Notes: generated by a model not told the origin, from the sequence alone. A DNA stretch of 64,000 bases from JAJDAH01 sp964487605 (GCA_964487605.1 CAZARU010000020.1:1-64000); one strand, 5' to 3'. Shown: positions 16,882 through 27,304, counted from the first letter of the stretch. Program-made: numbers and translations.

Positions 16882-16969
16882 CGCCGACGGGCGGGGACCA
16901 GCAGCCACGCGGAGGGGCTCGCGACGTGCGCTTAGATAAGACGACGGCGCGAGCGGCAGCTCGTGGCGC

Positions 16970-18165
<1,196 letters not shown>

Positions 18166-18169
<4 letters not shown>

Positions 18170-18813
18170 CGTGGGGCTCGCGCGGGAGACGTCGCCAGCA
18201 GCTCCTGCAGGCGCTGGTCCGTGGACGCGCCTCCCACCTCGAGGTGGCGCGCGACGTACCGTGCCATGAGGTCCACCTCCACGTTCATCGAAGAACCCGG
18301 CGACAGCTCCGACAGCGTCGTGGCGCGCAGCGTGTGAGGGATGAGCATGACCTGGAAACCTTCCTGATCCACGACGTTGACGGTCAAGCTGACGCCATCG
18401 AGCGCGATGGAGCCCTTCGGCGCGACGTAACACGAGAGGGCGCGTGGCACCGCCACCGTCAGGTTCACGGCCTCACCCGACGCCGAGCGCTCACGGACGC
18501 GTCCGACCGCGTCCACGTGACCGGTTACGACGTGGCCTCCCATGCGATCACCGACCCGGAGGGCGCGCTCGAGGTTCACTCGACTGCCCACGGCGAGACG
18601 TCCGAGCGTGGTCTTCTGCACGGTTTCCGTGGAGACGTCGGCGGAGAACCGCCCTGGCGCGTGCTGGGTGACGGTCAAGCACGCTCCGGACACGGAGATC
18701 GACTCGCCCAGAACGAGGTCGGCGAGTTCGGACTCGACGACCAGGCGGAAGCCCGGGCCGCGGGACTCGCGGACGGCGAGGCGCCCAGTCGCCTCCACGA
18801 GGCCAGTGAACAT
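18166..18813 (-). CDS. ribE: Riboflavin synthase alpha chain
   Basis: A 215-residue enzyme that dismutates two lumazines to riboflavin. It shows the internal duplication of the family: MFTGLVEATG at the start, GACLTVT and DVSTETVQKTTLG in the first barrel, then GHVVTGHVDAVG, LDGVSLTVN and MLIPHTLRATTL in the second. The start at 18813 gives the canonical MFTGLVE N-terminus; an in-frame ATG at 18825 would add four residues. It is first in the minus-strand riboflavin operon and overlaps ribBX (ATGA). The gene symbol follows the ribE/ribC alpha-chain usage. Confidence 0.95.
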
Positions 18814-18915
18814 GTCGTACGTCATAGCATCGACGACGCGTCCGAGAGTCGCGCTTCGGGCCCGTCAGGCGTTCAGTGCCCGCGCGCCCACGGGTCGGCC
18901 ATGCTGCCGGGCGTG

Positions 18916-19503
18916 ATGCTCGCGCCGCGTGCCACGATGACGAGCTTCGCGCTGCTGGCCGTCGTCATCGGGTGCGGCGTCAGTTTCCAGTCGGTGTACG
19001 AGGGCGACGTGCGCTTCGAGCACTGCCACCGCCTCGACGTCGATGGCCGCATCGCGCCGTCGTACAGGGACCGGTGCTGGCGCGAGTGGCTCGACCACTA
19101 CACCTACGGCCAGACGCGCGACCGCGTCGACTACGCGCGTCGCAGGATCCGCGAAATGGAATCCGGCACGGACTCGTCGTCGCTTCGTCCCGGAGACGTG
19201 GACGCCGGCGCGGCACCCATGGCGCCCGAAGCGCCGATTCCCACGAGCCCTCACTCACCGCCGCCGCGCATCGCCGTACCCGCCTCCGCGACCCCGCCAC
19301 CTCGTGCGTCGGCGATCGTGCCCCCCGACGCGGGCCCGGACGCGGCGAAGCCGCCCGCGCTCACGCCCCCTCAGGTGTCGTGCGTAGAACCGTGCACCGT
19401 CGCGTGGCGCTCGTGTGTCGCCTCGGGCTGCGCGGATGCCGGCACGGCGTGCCGCGCGTGCGGAAAGGACTACCGCGCGTGCATGCGGCGTTGTTTTCGC
19501 TAG
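18916..19503 (+). CDS. Predicted lipoprotein, Pro-rich linker and Cys-rich tail
   Basis: A 195-residue protein. A signal peptide ends in VVIGC (lipobox), then a domain with paired cysteines (EHCHRL, RDRCWREW) of about 70 residues. A Pro/Ala-rich linker and a C-terminal Cys-rich segment (SCVEPCTVAWRSCVASGCADAG and on) with ten cysteines follow. It is likely an outer-membrane or periplasmic lipoprotein; no family recognised. The start is uncertain: ATG 18901, GTG 18913 and ATG 18916 are all in frame and none has a strong ribosome-binding site. The last gives the most normal signal peptide. It is divergent from ribE. Confidence 0.75.
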   Translation: MLAPRATMTSFALLAVVIGCGVSFQSVYEGDVRFEHCHRLDVDGRIAPSYRDRCWREWLDHYTYGQTRDRVDYARRRIREMESGTDSSSLRPGDVDAGAAPMAPEAPIPTSPHSPPPRIAVPASATPPPRASAIVPPDAGPDAAKPPALTPPQVSCVEPCTVAWRSCVASGCADAGTACRACGKDYRACMRRCFR

Positions 19504-19599
19504 CGCCCGAAGTCCCCGCCCGGTCTGCAGGTCCGGGCACCCGATTCCGCGGCCGAACCCGATAAGTTGACGACCCCCGAGCCGAGAGGATAACCGTCC

Positions 19600-20838
19600 A
19601 TGCAGCGCTCCAATCCGATGGCCGTCAATCATCCGCTGCTTCAGCCGACGGCGTCGGCCCTGGGAACTCCGCTTCCACGAGTGCTGCGTCCCCAGCGGGC
19701 CGTCCCGGCGGACGCCGTGCGTCCCACGCGCGCGGAGGTGAACCTCGCAGCACTCCGACACAACCTGCGCGTGGTCAAGCGGTTGGTGGGGAACGTCCCG
19801 GTGTGGACGGTGCTCAAGGCCGACGCCTATGGCCACGGCTCCAAGGCCGTCGCTCGCACCCTGGAACGCGCCGGCGCCGACGGTGTGTGCGTCGCCCTGC
19901 TCGAGGAGGGGATCGAGCTCCGCGCCGCCGGCATCAAGGTCCCCATCCTCGTCATGGGCGGTTACTACGGGAACGCATGGGGCGAGCTCCTTCGGCACGA
20001 TCTGACCCCCGTCATCTACGACGTCGGCCAGGTCGTATCGATTGCCGACGAGGTGAGGTACTCGGGCGGTGAAGCGGTACGCGTCCACCTGAAGGTGGAC
20101 ACGGGCATGGCGCGTCTCGGCGCCACACCCAAGGAGGTTCCCGCCGTCGCACGGGCGCTGCTCGATCGGCCCGAGGTGATTCTCGACGGCCTGATGACGC
20201 ACTTCGCCTGCGCCGACGGGACCGATGCGGGCTCGCTCGCCGGTCAGCTCGATCTCTTCGATGGCGTGACGGCCGAAATCCAGCGACTGGGCCTCGTGCC
20301 GCGGATACGGCACGCGGCAAACAGCGCCGCGCTCGTGCAGAGCGCGCGCGCGCGCCTGGACGTCGTGCGGCCGGGCCTGGCTATCTTCGGCATCGAACCC
20401 CGAGACGGCATGGCGCCGGAGCTGCGGCCGGCCATGTCCGTTCGCACCGCCATCGTCGCCGTGCGCGAGATCGAGGCCGGGCAGGCCGTCGGCTACGGCT
20501 CGACCTGGACCGCAGCCCGCCGCTCGCGCATCGCCACCATCCCCATGGGCTACGCCGATGGCCTCAGCCGTGCGCTGTCGAACAAAGGTCACGTGCTGGT
20601 CCGCGGGCGACGGGCGCCCATCGCCGGTGCGGTCAGCATGGATCTCACGATGATCGACGTCACCGACGTCCAGGGCGCCGCCACAGGCGACGAGGCCGTG
20701 ATTCTCGGTTCGCAGCACGGCCCGCTCGGCGAAGACACGATCACCGCGAGTGAGCTGGCGCGTCTCCTCGGGACGATCCCGTGGGAGGTGCTCACCGACG
20801 TGAGCCGCCGCGTGCCCCGGTTCTATCGCGAACCGTGA
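19600..20838 (+). CDS. alr: Alanine racemase
   Basis: A 412-residue PLP enzyme interconverting L- and D-alanine for peptidoglycan. The PLP Lys is K73 in VLKADAYGHG. The second catalytic residue is the Tyr of VGYGSTW, and MGYADG and RPGLAIFG are also conserved. Homology starts near residue 41 (RAEVNLAALRHN), leaving a 40-residue N-terminal extension rich in Pro/Ala that most alanine racemases lack. The ATG has GAGAGGA nine bases upstream, which supports the long form. A strong hairpin separates it from the convergent DUF502 gene. Confidence 0.96.
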   Translation: MQRSNPMAVNHPLLQPTASALGTPLPRVLRPQRAVPADAVRPTRAEVNLAALRHNLRVVKRLVGNVPVWTVLKADAYGHGSKAVARTLERAGADGVCVALLEEGIELRAAGIKVPILVMGGYYGNAWGELLRHDLTPVIYDVGQVVSIADEVRYSGGEAVRVHLKVDTGMARLGATPKEVPAVARALLDRPEVILDGLMTHFACADGTDAGSLAGQLDLFDGVTAEIQRLGLVPRIRHAANSAALVQSARARLDVVRPGLAIFGIEPRDGMAPELRPAMSVRTAIVAVREIEAGQAVGYGSTWTAARRSRIATIPMGYADGLSRALSNKGHVLVRGRRAPIAGAVSMDLTMIDVTDVQGAATGDEAVILGSQHGPLGEDTITASELARLLGTIPWEVLTDVSRRVPRFYREP

Positions 20839-20844
20839 GGCGAG

Positions 20845-20874
20845 CGCGGGGGACCGCGTTCGCGCACCCCCGCG
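20845..20874. terminator. Bidirectional hairpin between alr and DUF502 gene
   Basis: CGCGGGGG (20845-20852) pairs perfectly with CCCCCGCG (20867-20874), and a nested CGCG-tt-CGCG sits in the loop. It lies between two convergent stops, so it could serve both genes. There is no U-run. Confidence 0.6.
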
Positions 20875-20884
20875 GCATGCGCCG

Positions 20885-21451
20885 CTACGCCCCGGGCGCG
20901 GACTCGGCGTCGCGACGCGTCGCCGAGACGCCGCCCGAAACGATGAACGCCATCAGATCGGCGGGGGGGACGTCGATGGGCTCCACGATCTCGCGCCGAC
21001 AGACGACGACGTTCCCGGCAAAGTTGTACGACTGCGGAAAGTACACCGCGACGTGGTCCGCCGCGAAAGCCAGGCCCTCGCGAGTCATGAACCCGAGAGC
21101 CTTCACCGAGCTGCCCGGCACGACCGACACCATGACCGGCTTGTCGAAGCTCTTGCGCTCGCCGACGAAGGCGCCGAGGAGATCTCGGATCGAGTTGTAG
21201 AGGACCTTCACCAGCGGCACGCGCCCGATCCACGCTTCGAGTGCGCTCACCACCGCTTGACCGGCGACCCCCGATGCCAGGAACCCGATGCCCACGACGA
21301 ACCCCACGGACGCGAAGAGACCGAGCACCGGGAACCCCGCAGGCATGAATGCCGCGACGGTCGAGACGACCCACACCAGCACCCACGCGGTGACGGCGAT
21401 GGGAGCGATCACGAGGCAGCCGCGGAGGAAGTACTTGACGAGGAGTTTCAT
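20885..21451 (-). CDS. DUF502 family membrane protein
   Basis: A 188-residue protein with two N-terminal membrane segments (CLVIAPIAVTAWVLVWVVSTV and FPVLGLFASVGFVVGIGFLA) followed by a cytoplasmic-looking domain with IPLV/KVLYNSIRDLLGAF, VSVVPGSSVKALGFMT and the NFAGNVVVCRREIVEPID block. This is the DUF502 pattern, a widespread family of unknown biochemical role. The Val-rich C-terminal block normally ends near residue 170, as here. The ATG at 21451 begins the family's MKLLVKYFLRG start. No gene partner is apparent: it is convergent with alr and codirectional with the DUF2071 gene. Confidence 0.9.
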   Translation of the reverse strand: MKLLVKYFLRGCLVIAPIAVTAWVLVWVVSTVAAFMPAGFPVLGLFASVGFVVGIGFLASGVAGQAVVSALEAWIGRVPLVKVLYNSIRDLLGAFVGERKSFDKPVMVSVVPGSSVKALGFMTREGLAFAADHVAVYFPQSYNFAGNVVVCRREIVEPIDVPPADLMAFIVSGGVSATRRDAESAPGA

Positions 21452-21528
21452 GTTCCGAACGTAGCCGGCCGCCGCGCTCGTCGCACGGTGCCATCTCGGA
21501 GCCGCCGGCGGTGCGACGGCGGACGTCG

Positions 21529-22260
21529 TCAGGACCGGGGCGAGAGGTCGAAAATCTCGACGTCCACGCCCTCGGCGTAGTGTGCGAGCGTCGGAGCTCC
21601 GGACACCGACAGGCCACTCGCCGCGACGAGCTCGTCTTCGATGGAAACGACGCGCGCGCGCCGAACAGGATACGGGACGTGGTGAACCTGCCCGGTGTGC
21701 AGGACTCCGCGGTGGGTCACGTGAAGGAAGTAGCGCTCCACGAGGAAGTGTTCGAGGCTGCCCGGCTTCGACGCGCCCAGGGCCTCACCGACCTCCCAGG
21801 TCGTTCGCAGCCGTGGTCGCGAATCGCTGCGACGGTCGACGCAGTACTCTATGATGTCTCCACGTCGCGTGAGCGTCATGGCGGCGTTGAAGTACGGCAG
21901 GCTCCAGCCGAAACGGGCCGCCGCCACGGCTACCCGCGACGCCGCGTCGAGGGACAGGAAGTACACCCCGGGATCCCTCCCAGCAACGTGCACGTACGTC
22001 CGGACGTTCGTCTCCAGAAAGTCGAAGCCGAGGCGACGGGGCACCCAGGCCGGGCGGACCGCCTGCATCGCGAAGGGGACGACGCCGATGTAGGCCACCC
22101 CGTCGAAGGCGTCGACGTCGAGACCCTTGGGCAGCACGCACGCGATCGCGGCGGGCGGCACCGTCCAGTGGAAGAAGCCGAGCTGCCGCCACTCCTGGTA
22201 CCCGCGAACGGGTCCACCCGGACGGCGCGTGGGCGCGACTCTGTCGAGGTCGGACGACAT
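21529..22260 (-). CDS. DUF2071 (YqjF-like) protein
   Basis: A 243-residue cytoplasmic-type protein with the YqjF/DUF2071 signatures: an early WTVPPAAIACVLPKGLDVDAFDG segment, VAYIGVVPFAM, the NVRTYVHVAGRDPGVYFLSLDA block, and LHTGQVHHVPYPVRRA near the end. The fold is acetoacetate-decarboxylase-like, but the biochemical role of the family is not established. The ATG at 22260 is preferred; an in-frame ATG at 22359 would run into the promoter region of the divergent gene. Confidence 0.85.
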   Translation of the reverse strand: MSSDLDRVAPTRRPGGPVRGYQEWRQLGFFHWTVPPAAIACVLPKGLDVDAFDGVAYIGVVPFAMQAVRPAWVPRRLGFDFLETNVRTYVHVAGRDPGVYFLSLDAASRVAVAAARFGWSLPYFNAAMTLTRRGDIIEYCVDRRSDSRPRLRTTWEVGEALGASKPGSLEHFLVERYFLHVTHRGVLHTGQVHHVPYPVRRARVVSIEDELVAASGLSVSGAPTLAHYAEGVDVEIFDLSPRS

Positions 22261-22391
22261 CCGCGCCGCGTACCGTCGATCTTCCGTCGCGTAAAGTTCG
22301 GGGCGCCGCTTCGCTCTCGTCCTGATGACCAAGCGGCGCGTTCCCTCGGCGAGGAGCACGAACGTGCTAGGGTGCGCGCCCCGAGATCCGC

Positions 22392-23879
22392 ATGCTCGAC
22401 GAGCGTTTGAATCGGCGACGGCCCTGGCCGTGGATGGCGGCAGGACTGGCCTTCGCGCTGGTGACGGCTGTTGCGCCGCCCGCAGAGGGCGTTCCCCTGG
22501 CGAACCAGGATTGTCCAGTGCTGCCCCACGAACCGGCAGAGTCGGAGTTCGTCACCGTCTACAAGGGTCGAACGATCCACTTCTGTTGCTCGACGTGCGT
22601 CGCCGACTTCAAGAAGGACCCCAGGCGTTACCTGGGTCGGCTTCCTCAGTTCGCGGGCCTGGCGGACGAGGAGGCCGCGCAGCATCTCGAGCTCGGAACG
22701 GCCTCCACGACCTCGAGCACGGGGGAGGAGGAGTTCGAGAAGCGCAAGGCGCCCACGGATCGAGCGCTCGCACGGGCGTGGCCGGCAATGGCGGTCGCGC
22801 TACCCGTGTTCGCCGTCTGGCAGTATCTGAGGAGGAAGCAGCGGCGCTTCTTGACCCTCTTCTTCTGGCAGTTCGCCGTCCTCGCGGCGGGGTCGTTCGC
22901 CCTGGTCGCGCTGCTGGCCTTCCGTGAGGCCCGCACGGACACGCTCCTCTGGGTCGAACGCGACCGCGTGCACTTTGCCACGTACTACGACTTCGGCACC
23001 CCGCCGATTCCCGTCCGCCCCGACGTCCCGAAGCGCATCGAAGCCAGGTACTACCGCGGGAACGACGAACGCAACGCGAAGCTCTTCAACAACGGGCACT
23101 ACCGTACGGCCACGTTCCATCTGTCCATCGTGGACGAGTCGGGTCGGCGCGTCGCGGTGGGCGACACCGTGGCCGGCCGGCGGCTGTTCGTTCGCTGGGA
23201 GATCGAACGCGCGCCCTTCACGCCCGACCGCTTCTTCACGCCCCACGCGATGAGCTACATCCTGCTCACGAAGCGCTCCGACCCGTTTCTCGGCGCCCTG
23301 GTCCCCGTGCCGGACAAGGTGCACCCGCGCGCGGTGGTACCCATGCAGCGCTGGGAGAGCCTCTATCCGGTCGAGGAGCTTCCCGAGACCGCACCCTCGA
23401 CCGTGGACATCAATCGCGCGAGCACCGAGGAGCTCGGCGCGGTCCCTGGCGTCGGGTCGGTTGCCGCGCGCTGGCTCGTGAAGTTCCGAGAGTTCAACGG
23501 GAAGATCGCGACGAGCGCGGACATCGATCGAGCCGGCATCGAGGGGCCGGCGCGGCGAGCACTGTCCGCGCTGCTGAACGACGACATCGTCGAAGGCATC
23601 GTGTACGTCGGAGAGGTCATCTTGCGCAAGAACGGCGACGGCGTCGCCGGCGTCCGCTTTCACTACGGCATCAAGTACGAGCTGCACGTTCGGGACGGCA
23701 AGCTGGGCGACGGCTCGGACCTCTGGATGAACTACCTCTACCGCACGCGCAAGGTGGCCCGATCCGCGATCCCCGACGAGCAGTGGTTCAGCTCGGAGCC
23801 GATCCCGGAGCTTCCCGCCAAGGGAACCGACGACGAGATGCTGCTCGGCCTGGACGAACTGGACCCGCGCAAGCTCTGA
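22392..23879 (+). CDS. YHS metal-binding domain / TM / helix-hairpin-helix fusion protein
   Basis: A 495-residue protein of unusual layout. After a signal-like helix (12-32) comes a YHS-type heavy-metal domain, CPVLPHEP...FCCSTC...DPRRYL, with C41, C65, C66 and C69. Two transmembrane helices follow (about 131-150 and 158-182). Next is a beta-rich domain of about 150 residues resembling GDYXXLXY-type membrane-anchored proteins (YILLTKRSDPFLGALV). A ComEA-like helix-hairpin-helix, VDINRASTEELGAVPGVG (about 337-355), precedes a C-terminal domain. The metal, the partner of the HhH and the cellular role are unknown. Its 3' end overlaps the convergent glycosyltransferase by 92 bases. Confidence 0.88.
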   Translation: MLDERLNRRRPWPWMAAGLAFALVTAVAPPAEGVPLANQDCPVLPHEPAESEFVTVYKGRTIHFCCSTCVADFKKDPRRYLGRLPQFAGLADEEAAQHLELGTASTTSSTGEEEFEKRKAPTDRALARAWPAMAVALPVFAVWQYLRRKQRRFLTLFFWQFAVLAAGSFALVALLAFREARTDTLLWVERDRVHFATYYDFGTPPIPVRPDVPKRIEARYYRGNDERNAKLFNNGHYRTATFHLSIVDESGRRVAVGDTVAGRRLFVRWEIERAPFTPDRFFTPHAMSYILLTKRSDPFLGALVPVPDKVHPRAVVPMQRWESLYPVEELPETAPSTVDINRASTEELGAVPGVGSVAARWLVKFREFNGKIATSADIDRAGIEGPARRALSALLNDDIVEGIVYVGEVILRKNGDGVAGVRFHYGIKYELHVRDGKLGDGSDLWMNYLYRTRKVARSAIPDEQWFSSEPIPELPAKGTDDEMLLGLDELDPRKL

Positions 23880-25044
23880 CTTCGCCGCGGGGACCTCCGG
23901 CGTCGGCGATGACGCTCCTGAAGATCGCCGTCAGCGCCTCGGCGTGATGCGCCCACGTCATGGACCGACACACCAGCGCACGCCCCTGCTTTCCGAGGCG
24001 CTCCCGCAGATCAGGATCGTCCGCCAGGCGGGAGATCCTCGCCGCCAGAGCCCCGACGTCGGCCCGAGGAGTGAGGACGAGGTGCTCGCCGTCGCGGAAC
24101 GATCTCCGCAGATTCGGAGCGTCCAGCGTGATGACGGGGCGCGCCGCCGCGAGGCCTTCGAGCACCTTGATCGGATCGTAGATCATCCCGCGGTCCGCGA
24201 AGCGCGGATGCCGCTCCGGGTCGTAGGGTGCGACGCACACGTCGCTTGCCGCGAGGTAGCGTGGGACCTCGACGTGGGGCACGCGACCGACGAACGTGAA
24301 GGACGAGGACAGTCCTCGACGTCGAACGAGCCGTGCGATCGACCCGGCGTCACGACCACCGCCCACGAGCACGAATCGAAGGCGCGGCGCGGTGACGCCG
24401 CGGGCGGCGATGCAACGCTCGGCTGCGAGCACGAGGGTCCGCAGATCGTGCCACGGATAGAACGCCCCGGCGTAGGTCACGACGACGTCGTCCGCTCGGA
24501 GCCTCAGCTCCCGTCGAATCGACTCGCCGTCCGCGGAGGGATGGAACCGGTGTGGGTCGACGCCCCACGTCACGGCGTGCGCATCGCCTCGTCGGCCAGG
24601 TGGCACCAGGCGAACGTCGGTCGTCACGAAGCACGAAGCCCGCTCGACCGACAGACGCTCGACGTCGGGATCGATCACGGTGGTGACGACCGGTACGGAA
24701 AGGCGCCGACCGAGCGCCGCACCGAGGCCCTGGGCGCTGTTCCGCTCGCAGATCACGTCGGGGCGAAACCGCCGGACGGCGCCGATCGACGAGGCGCAGT
24801 GAAGCGCCCTGAGCGCCAGCACACCGCCGGGACGCGCGGTGCCGAGCCCCGCTCCGAGAACGGTGGCGCCCGACACCGCGCGAGCAGACGACCCCACCCG
24901 GGCGATCACCATCACCGCATGCCGCTTCGCCAGCGCCGACGCGACACCCATGACGTGCGCGGATCCACCATGCGTCCCCGGGAGTGGAACGTTCGGGGCG
25001 ACCAGGAGGACGCGGAGAGGTGGCCCGTCCGAGGTGTCGATCAT
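23788..25044 (-). CDS. Glycosyltransferase family 4-like
   Basis: A 418-residue GT-B glycosyltransferase. The acceptor domain starts VLLVAPNVPLPGTHGGSAHVMG (family 4 opening with the Gly-rich loop). The donor domain has VVTYAGAFYPWHD, RFVLVGGGRDAG, VPRYLAASDVCVAPYD and the sugar-nucleotide motif IKVLEGLAAARPVI. It probably transfers a sugar to a lipid or polysaccharide; the substrate is unknown. The ATG overlaps the ilvA stop (ATGA). The last roughly 30 residues (Arg/Pro/Gly-rich) are encoded antisense to the YHS-HhH gene and may be a low-value tail. Confidence 0.9.
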   Translation of the reverse strand: MIDTSDGPPLRVLLVAPNVPLPGTHGGSAHVMGVASALAKRHAVMVIARVGSSARAVSGATVLGAGLGTARPGGVLALRALHCASSIGAVRRFRPDVICERNSAQGLGAALGRRLSVPVVTTVIDPDVERLSVERASCFVTTDVRLVPPGRRGDAHAVTWGVDPHRFHPSADGESIRRELRLRADDVVVTYAGAFYPWHDLRTLVLAAERCIAARGVTAPRLRFVLVGGGRDAGSIARLVRRRGLSSSFTFVGRVPHVEVPRYLAASDVCVAPYDPERHPRFADRGMIYDPIKVLEGLAAARPVITLDAPNLRRSFRDGEHLVLTPRADVGALAARISRLADDPDLRERLGKQGRALVCRSMTWAHHAEALTAIFRSVIADAGGPRGEVRACAGPVRPGRAASRRRFPWREAPGSAPS

Positions 25045-26555
25045 CGGAGGAAGAAGCGCGCCGCGGGACTGTCGCTCTCCTCCCGATGAGCGAACCCGAT
25101 GCGCCGGAGCACGGCCGCGAGCTCGGCTCGATCGTCGATGGGCACCTCCATGCCGCAGAGCACCCGGCCGAACGCGGCGCCGTGATTTCTGTAGTGGAAG
25201 AGCGAAATGTTCCATCGCCCGCTCAGGCTCTCGAGAAACTGCAGCAGCGCGCCGGGTCGTTCGGGAAACTCGAAGCTGTACAGGATCTCGTCCTGCACTT
25301 CCGTCGCGCGGCCGCCAACCATGTAGCGAACGTGCGTCTTCGCCAGGTCGTCACTGGATAGGTCCACGCACTCGTAGCCTCGCTGCTCCAGCGAGGCGCG
25401 GAGCGCCTGCGCCACTCCGCGATCGGAGACCTCGACGCCGCAGAAGATGTGAGCGGCCTGGCGCGAGCTCAGACGGTAGTTGAACTCCGTGACGCTCCTC
25501 TCTCCGATGATCTGACAGAACTCGAGGAAGCTCCCGGGGCGCTCGGGGATCGTCACGCACAGAATCGCCTCCCGGTTCTGGCCGGCGTCGACGCGCTCGG
25601 TGATGTAGCGCAACCGCGTGAAGTTGATGTTCGCGCCCGAGGCGATGGCGACGGCGCTCCCGGGAGGAATGCCCGAGCCGCGAGCCATGCGGGTGATCCC
25701 GGCGATCGCCAGCGCACCCGCAGGCTCCAGCACCGATCGCGTGTCCTCGAAGCCATCCTTGATGGCGGCGCAGATCTCGTCCTCGTTGACGGTGATGACC
25801 TCGTCGAGGAGCTGGCGGCAGATGTCGAACGTGAGCTCCCCTACCTGCTTGACGGCGACCCCATCCGCGAAGATGCCGACGTGATCGAGCACGACGCGTG
25901 TCCCGGCCTCGATCGAGCGACGCATGGCGTCCGCGTCCTCGGGCTCCACACCGATGAGGCGAACCTCGGGTCGAACCTCCTTCACGACCGCCGCGATGCC
26001 CGCAGCGAGCCCACCACCTCCCACCGGCACGAAGATCGAGCGCAGGTCTCGCGGCGCCTGCCGCAGGAGTTCGAGCCCGATGGTCCCCTGTCCAGCGATG
26101 ACGTCCGGATCGTCGTACGGAGGCACGTAGGTCATGCCGGTCGCTTCGACGCGCCGCGCGCAATGCTCGGCGGCGTCCGAGTAGCTGTCTCCGTGGAGTT
26201 CCACCTTGGCGCCGTACGCCCGTACCGCGTCGACCTTGATCGACGGCGTCGTCCGCGGCATGACGATGCGACAGCGGACGCCCAGGCGCTTGGCGGCGAA
26301 GGCCACGCCCTGTGCGTGGTTCCCCGCCGAAGCCGCGATCACGCCGGGGGCGAGCTCCGTCTCGGACAGTCCGGAGATCCGGTTGTAAGCGCCTCGCAGC
26401 TTGAAGGAGAAGACGGGGGTGAGGTCCTCGCGCTTCAGCAGCACGGGGAACCCCAACTTCAAGGACAGATTGCGAGCCGCATCGAGGGGCGTGGGCTCGG
26501 GCAGAACGTCGCTCACGCGCGCGTTGATCACACGGCGCAGAACGTCACGGATCAT
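25041..26555 (-). CDS. ilvA: Threonine ammonia-lyase (biosynthetic)
   Basis: A 504-residue PLP enzyme that makes 2-oxobutanoate from threonine, the first step to isoleucine. The PLP Lys is in VFSFKLRGAYN; SAGNHAQGVA and the Gly loop VPVGGGGLAAGI are present. The C-terminal third carries two ACT-like regulatory domains (ILCVTIPERPGSFLEF and ILYSFEFPERPGALLQF), the sign of the feedback-controlled long form. It overlaps its upstream exonuclease gene and its downstream glycosyltransferase gene by four bases each, which is an odd operon context for an amino-acid gene. Confidence 0.97.
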   Translation of the reverse strand: MIRDVLRRVINARVSDVLPEPTPLDAARNLSLKLGFPVLLKREDLTPVFSFKLRGAYNRISGLSETELAPGVIAASAGNHAQGVAFAAKRLGVRCRIVMPRTTPSIKVDAVRAYGAKVELHGDSYSDAAEHCARRVEATGMTYVPPYDDPDVIAGQGTIGLELLRQAPRDLRSIFVPVGGGGLAAGIAAVVKEVRPEVRLIGVEPEDADAMRRSIEAGTRVVLDHVGIFADGVAVKQVGELTFDICRQLLDEVITVNEDEICAAIKDGFEDTRSVLEPAGALAIAGITRMARGSGIPPGSAVAIASGANINFTRLRYITERVDAGQNREAILCVTIPERPGSFLEFCQIIGERSVTEFNYRLSSRQAAHIFCGVEVSDRGVAQALRASLEQRGYECVDLSSDDLAKTHVRYMVGGRATEVQDEILYSFEFPERPGALLQFLESLSGRWNISLFHYRNHGAAFGRVLCGMEVPIDDRAELAAVLRRIGFAHREESDSPAARFFLR

Positions 26556-27304
26556 CGCTCCTCCAGGAGCAGGCGGGGGCGATTGATGCCGGCTCGGACG
26601 GCGGCGACGCGGTCGTCCGCGTCGATGGTCGCGAGCAGCCCACGAACGGAGTCGAGGTACGCGTCGCGCGTGATGTTGGCGCGCAGAAGCTGCGATCGAA
26701 GGAAGACGGCGGCGGTCTGCACCACGTCGCAGAGGCAGTAGTTGCGCACCTCCTCGAGGCGACCGGCGTGAACCATCGGCCCGACGTCCTTCCCTTCGAT
26801 GCCGACCTTCCCGGGCATGCCGCAGAGCTTCGACATCACGTCGAGGTTGGTGCCCTGCGCCGCGCCGAAATCGCCGAGGAAGTCGAACAGGTCGAGGTGT
26901 CCTTCGTCGGTGTATCGATACCGGACGTCTCGCGACTGGTAATAGTAGCGGAGCGCCACGCCGTGCCGCAGCGATCGTGCAGCGATGACCGGCAGATCGA
27001 AGCGACGACCGTTGTAGGTGACGAGCCCCGGCTGGTGCTTGTCGAGGAACCTCGAGAACGTCTCGAGGATGTCCGCCTCCGCCTCACCTTCGACGACACC
27101 GAGGCGGCTGATACCGTACTTCGCGTCGAGCCAGAGCAGCCCGATGACGACGACCTGGTGATGGGCGGGCGGCGGCAAGCGCTCGGATTCCGCAGGATCG
27201 GCGAGGGGAAGTTCGGGGTCGAGGACCGTCTCGATGTCCGCTACCAGGTACGATCGGGGCGGCACGGCGCGGCGAGCATCGGGTGCCGCGGTGAGCCCGG
27301 TCAA
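26552..27304 (-). CDS. Predicted PolB-like 3'-5' exonuclease
   Basis: A 250-residue DnaQ-fold protein with the three exonuclease motifs: Exo I VADIETV with the DxE pair near residue 24, Exo II TYNGRRFDLPVI, and Exo III YCLCDVVQT with a final Asp. This matches the stand-alone PolB-like 3'-5' exonuclease family (PF10108). It should remove nucleotides from DNA 3' ends with two metal ions. The start is uncertain: TTG 27304 (used here) or GTG 27265, which lies nearer the Exo I strand. Its stop overlaps the ilvA start (ATGA). Confidence 0.82.
   Translation of the reverse strand: MTGLTAAPDARRAVPPRSYLVADIETVLDPELPLADPAESERLPPPAHHQVVVIGLLWLDAKYGISRLGVVEGEAEADILETFSRFLDKHQPGLVTYNGRRFDLPVIAARSLRHGVALRYYYQSRDVRYRYTDEGHLDLFDFLGDFGAAQGTNLDVMSKLCGMPGKVGIEGKDVGPMVHAGRLEEVRNYCLCDVVQTAAVFLRSQLLRANITRDAYLDSVRGLLATIDADDRVAAVRAGINRPRLLLEER

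Noticed and set aside
16829..16969. Possible FMN riboswitch in the riboflavin operon
   Set aside because: The conserved core segments (AGGGTGAAATTCCC-like and GATCCGGTGAG-like) are absent.
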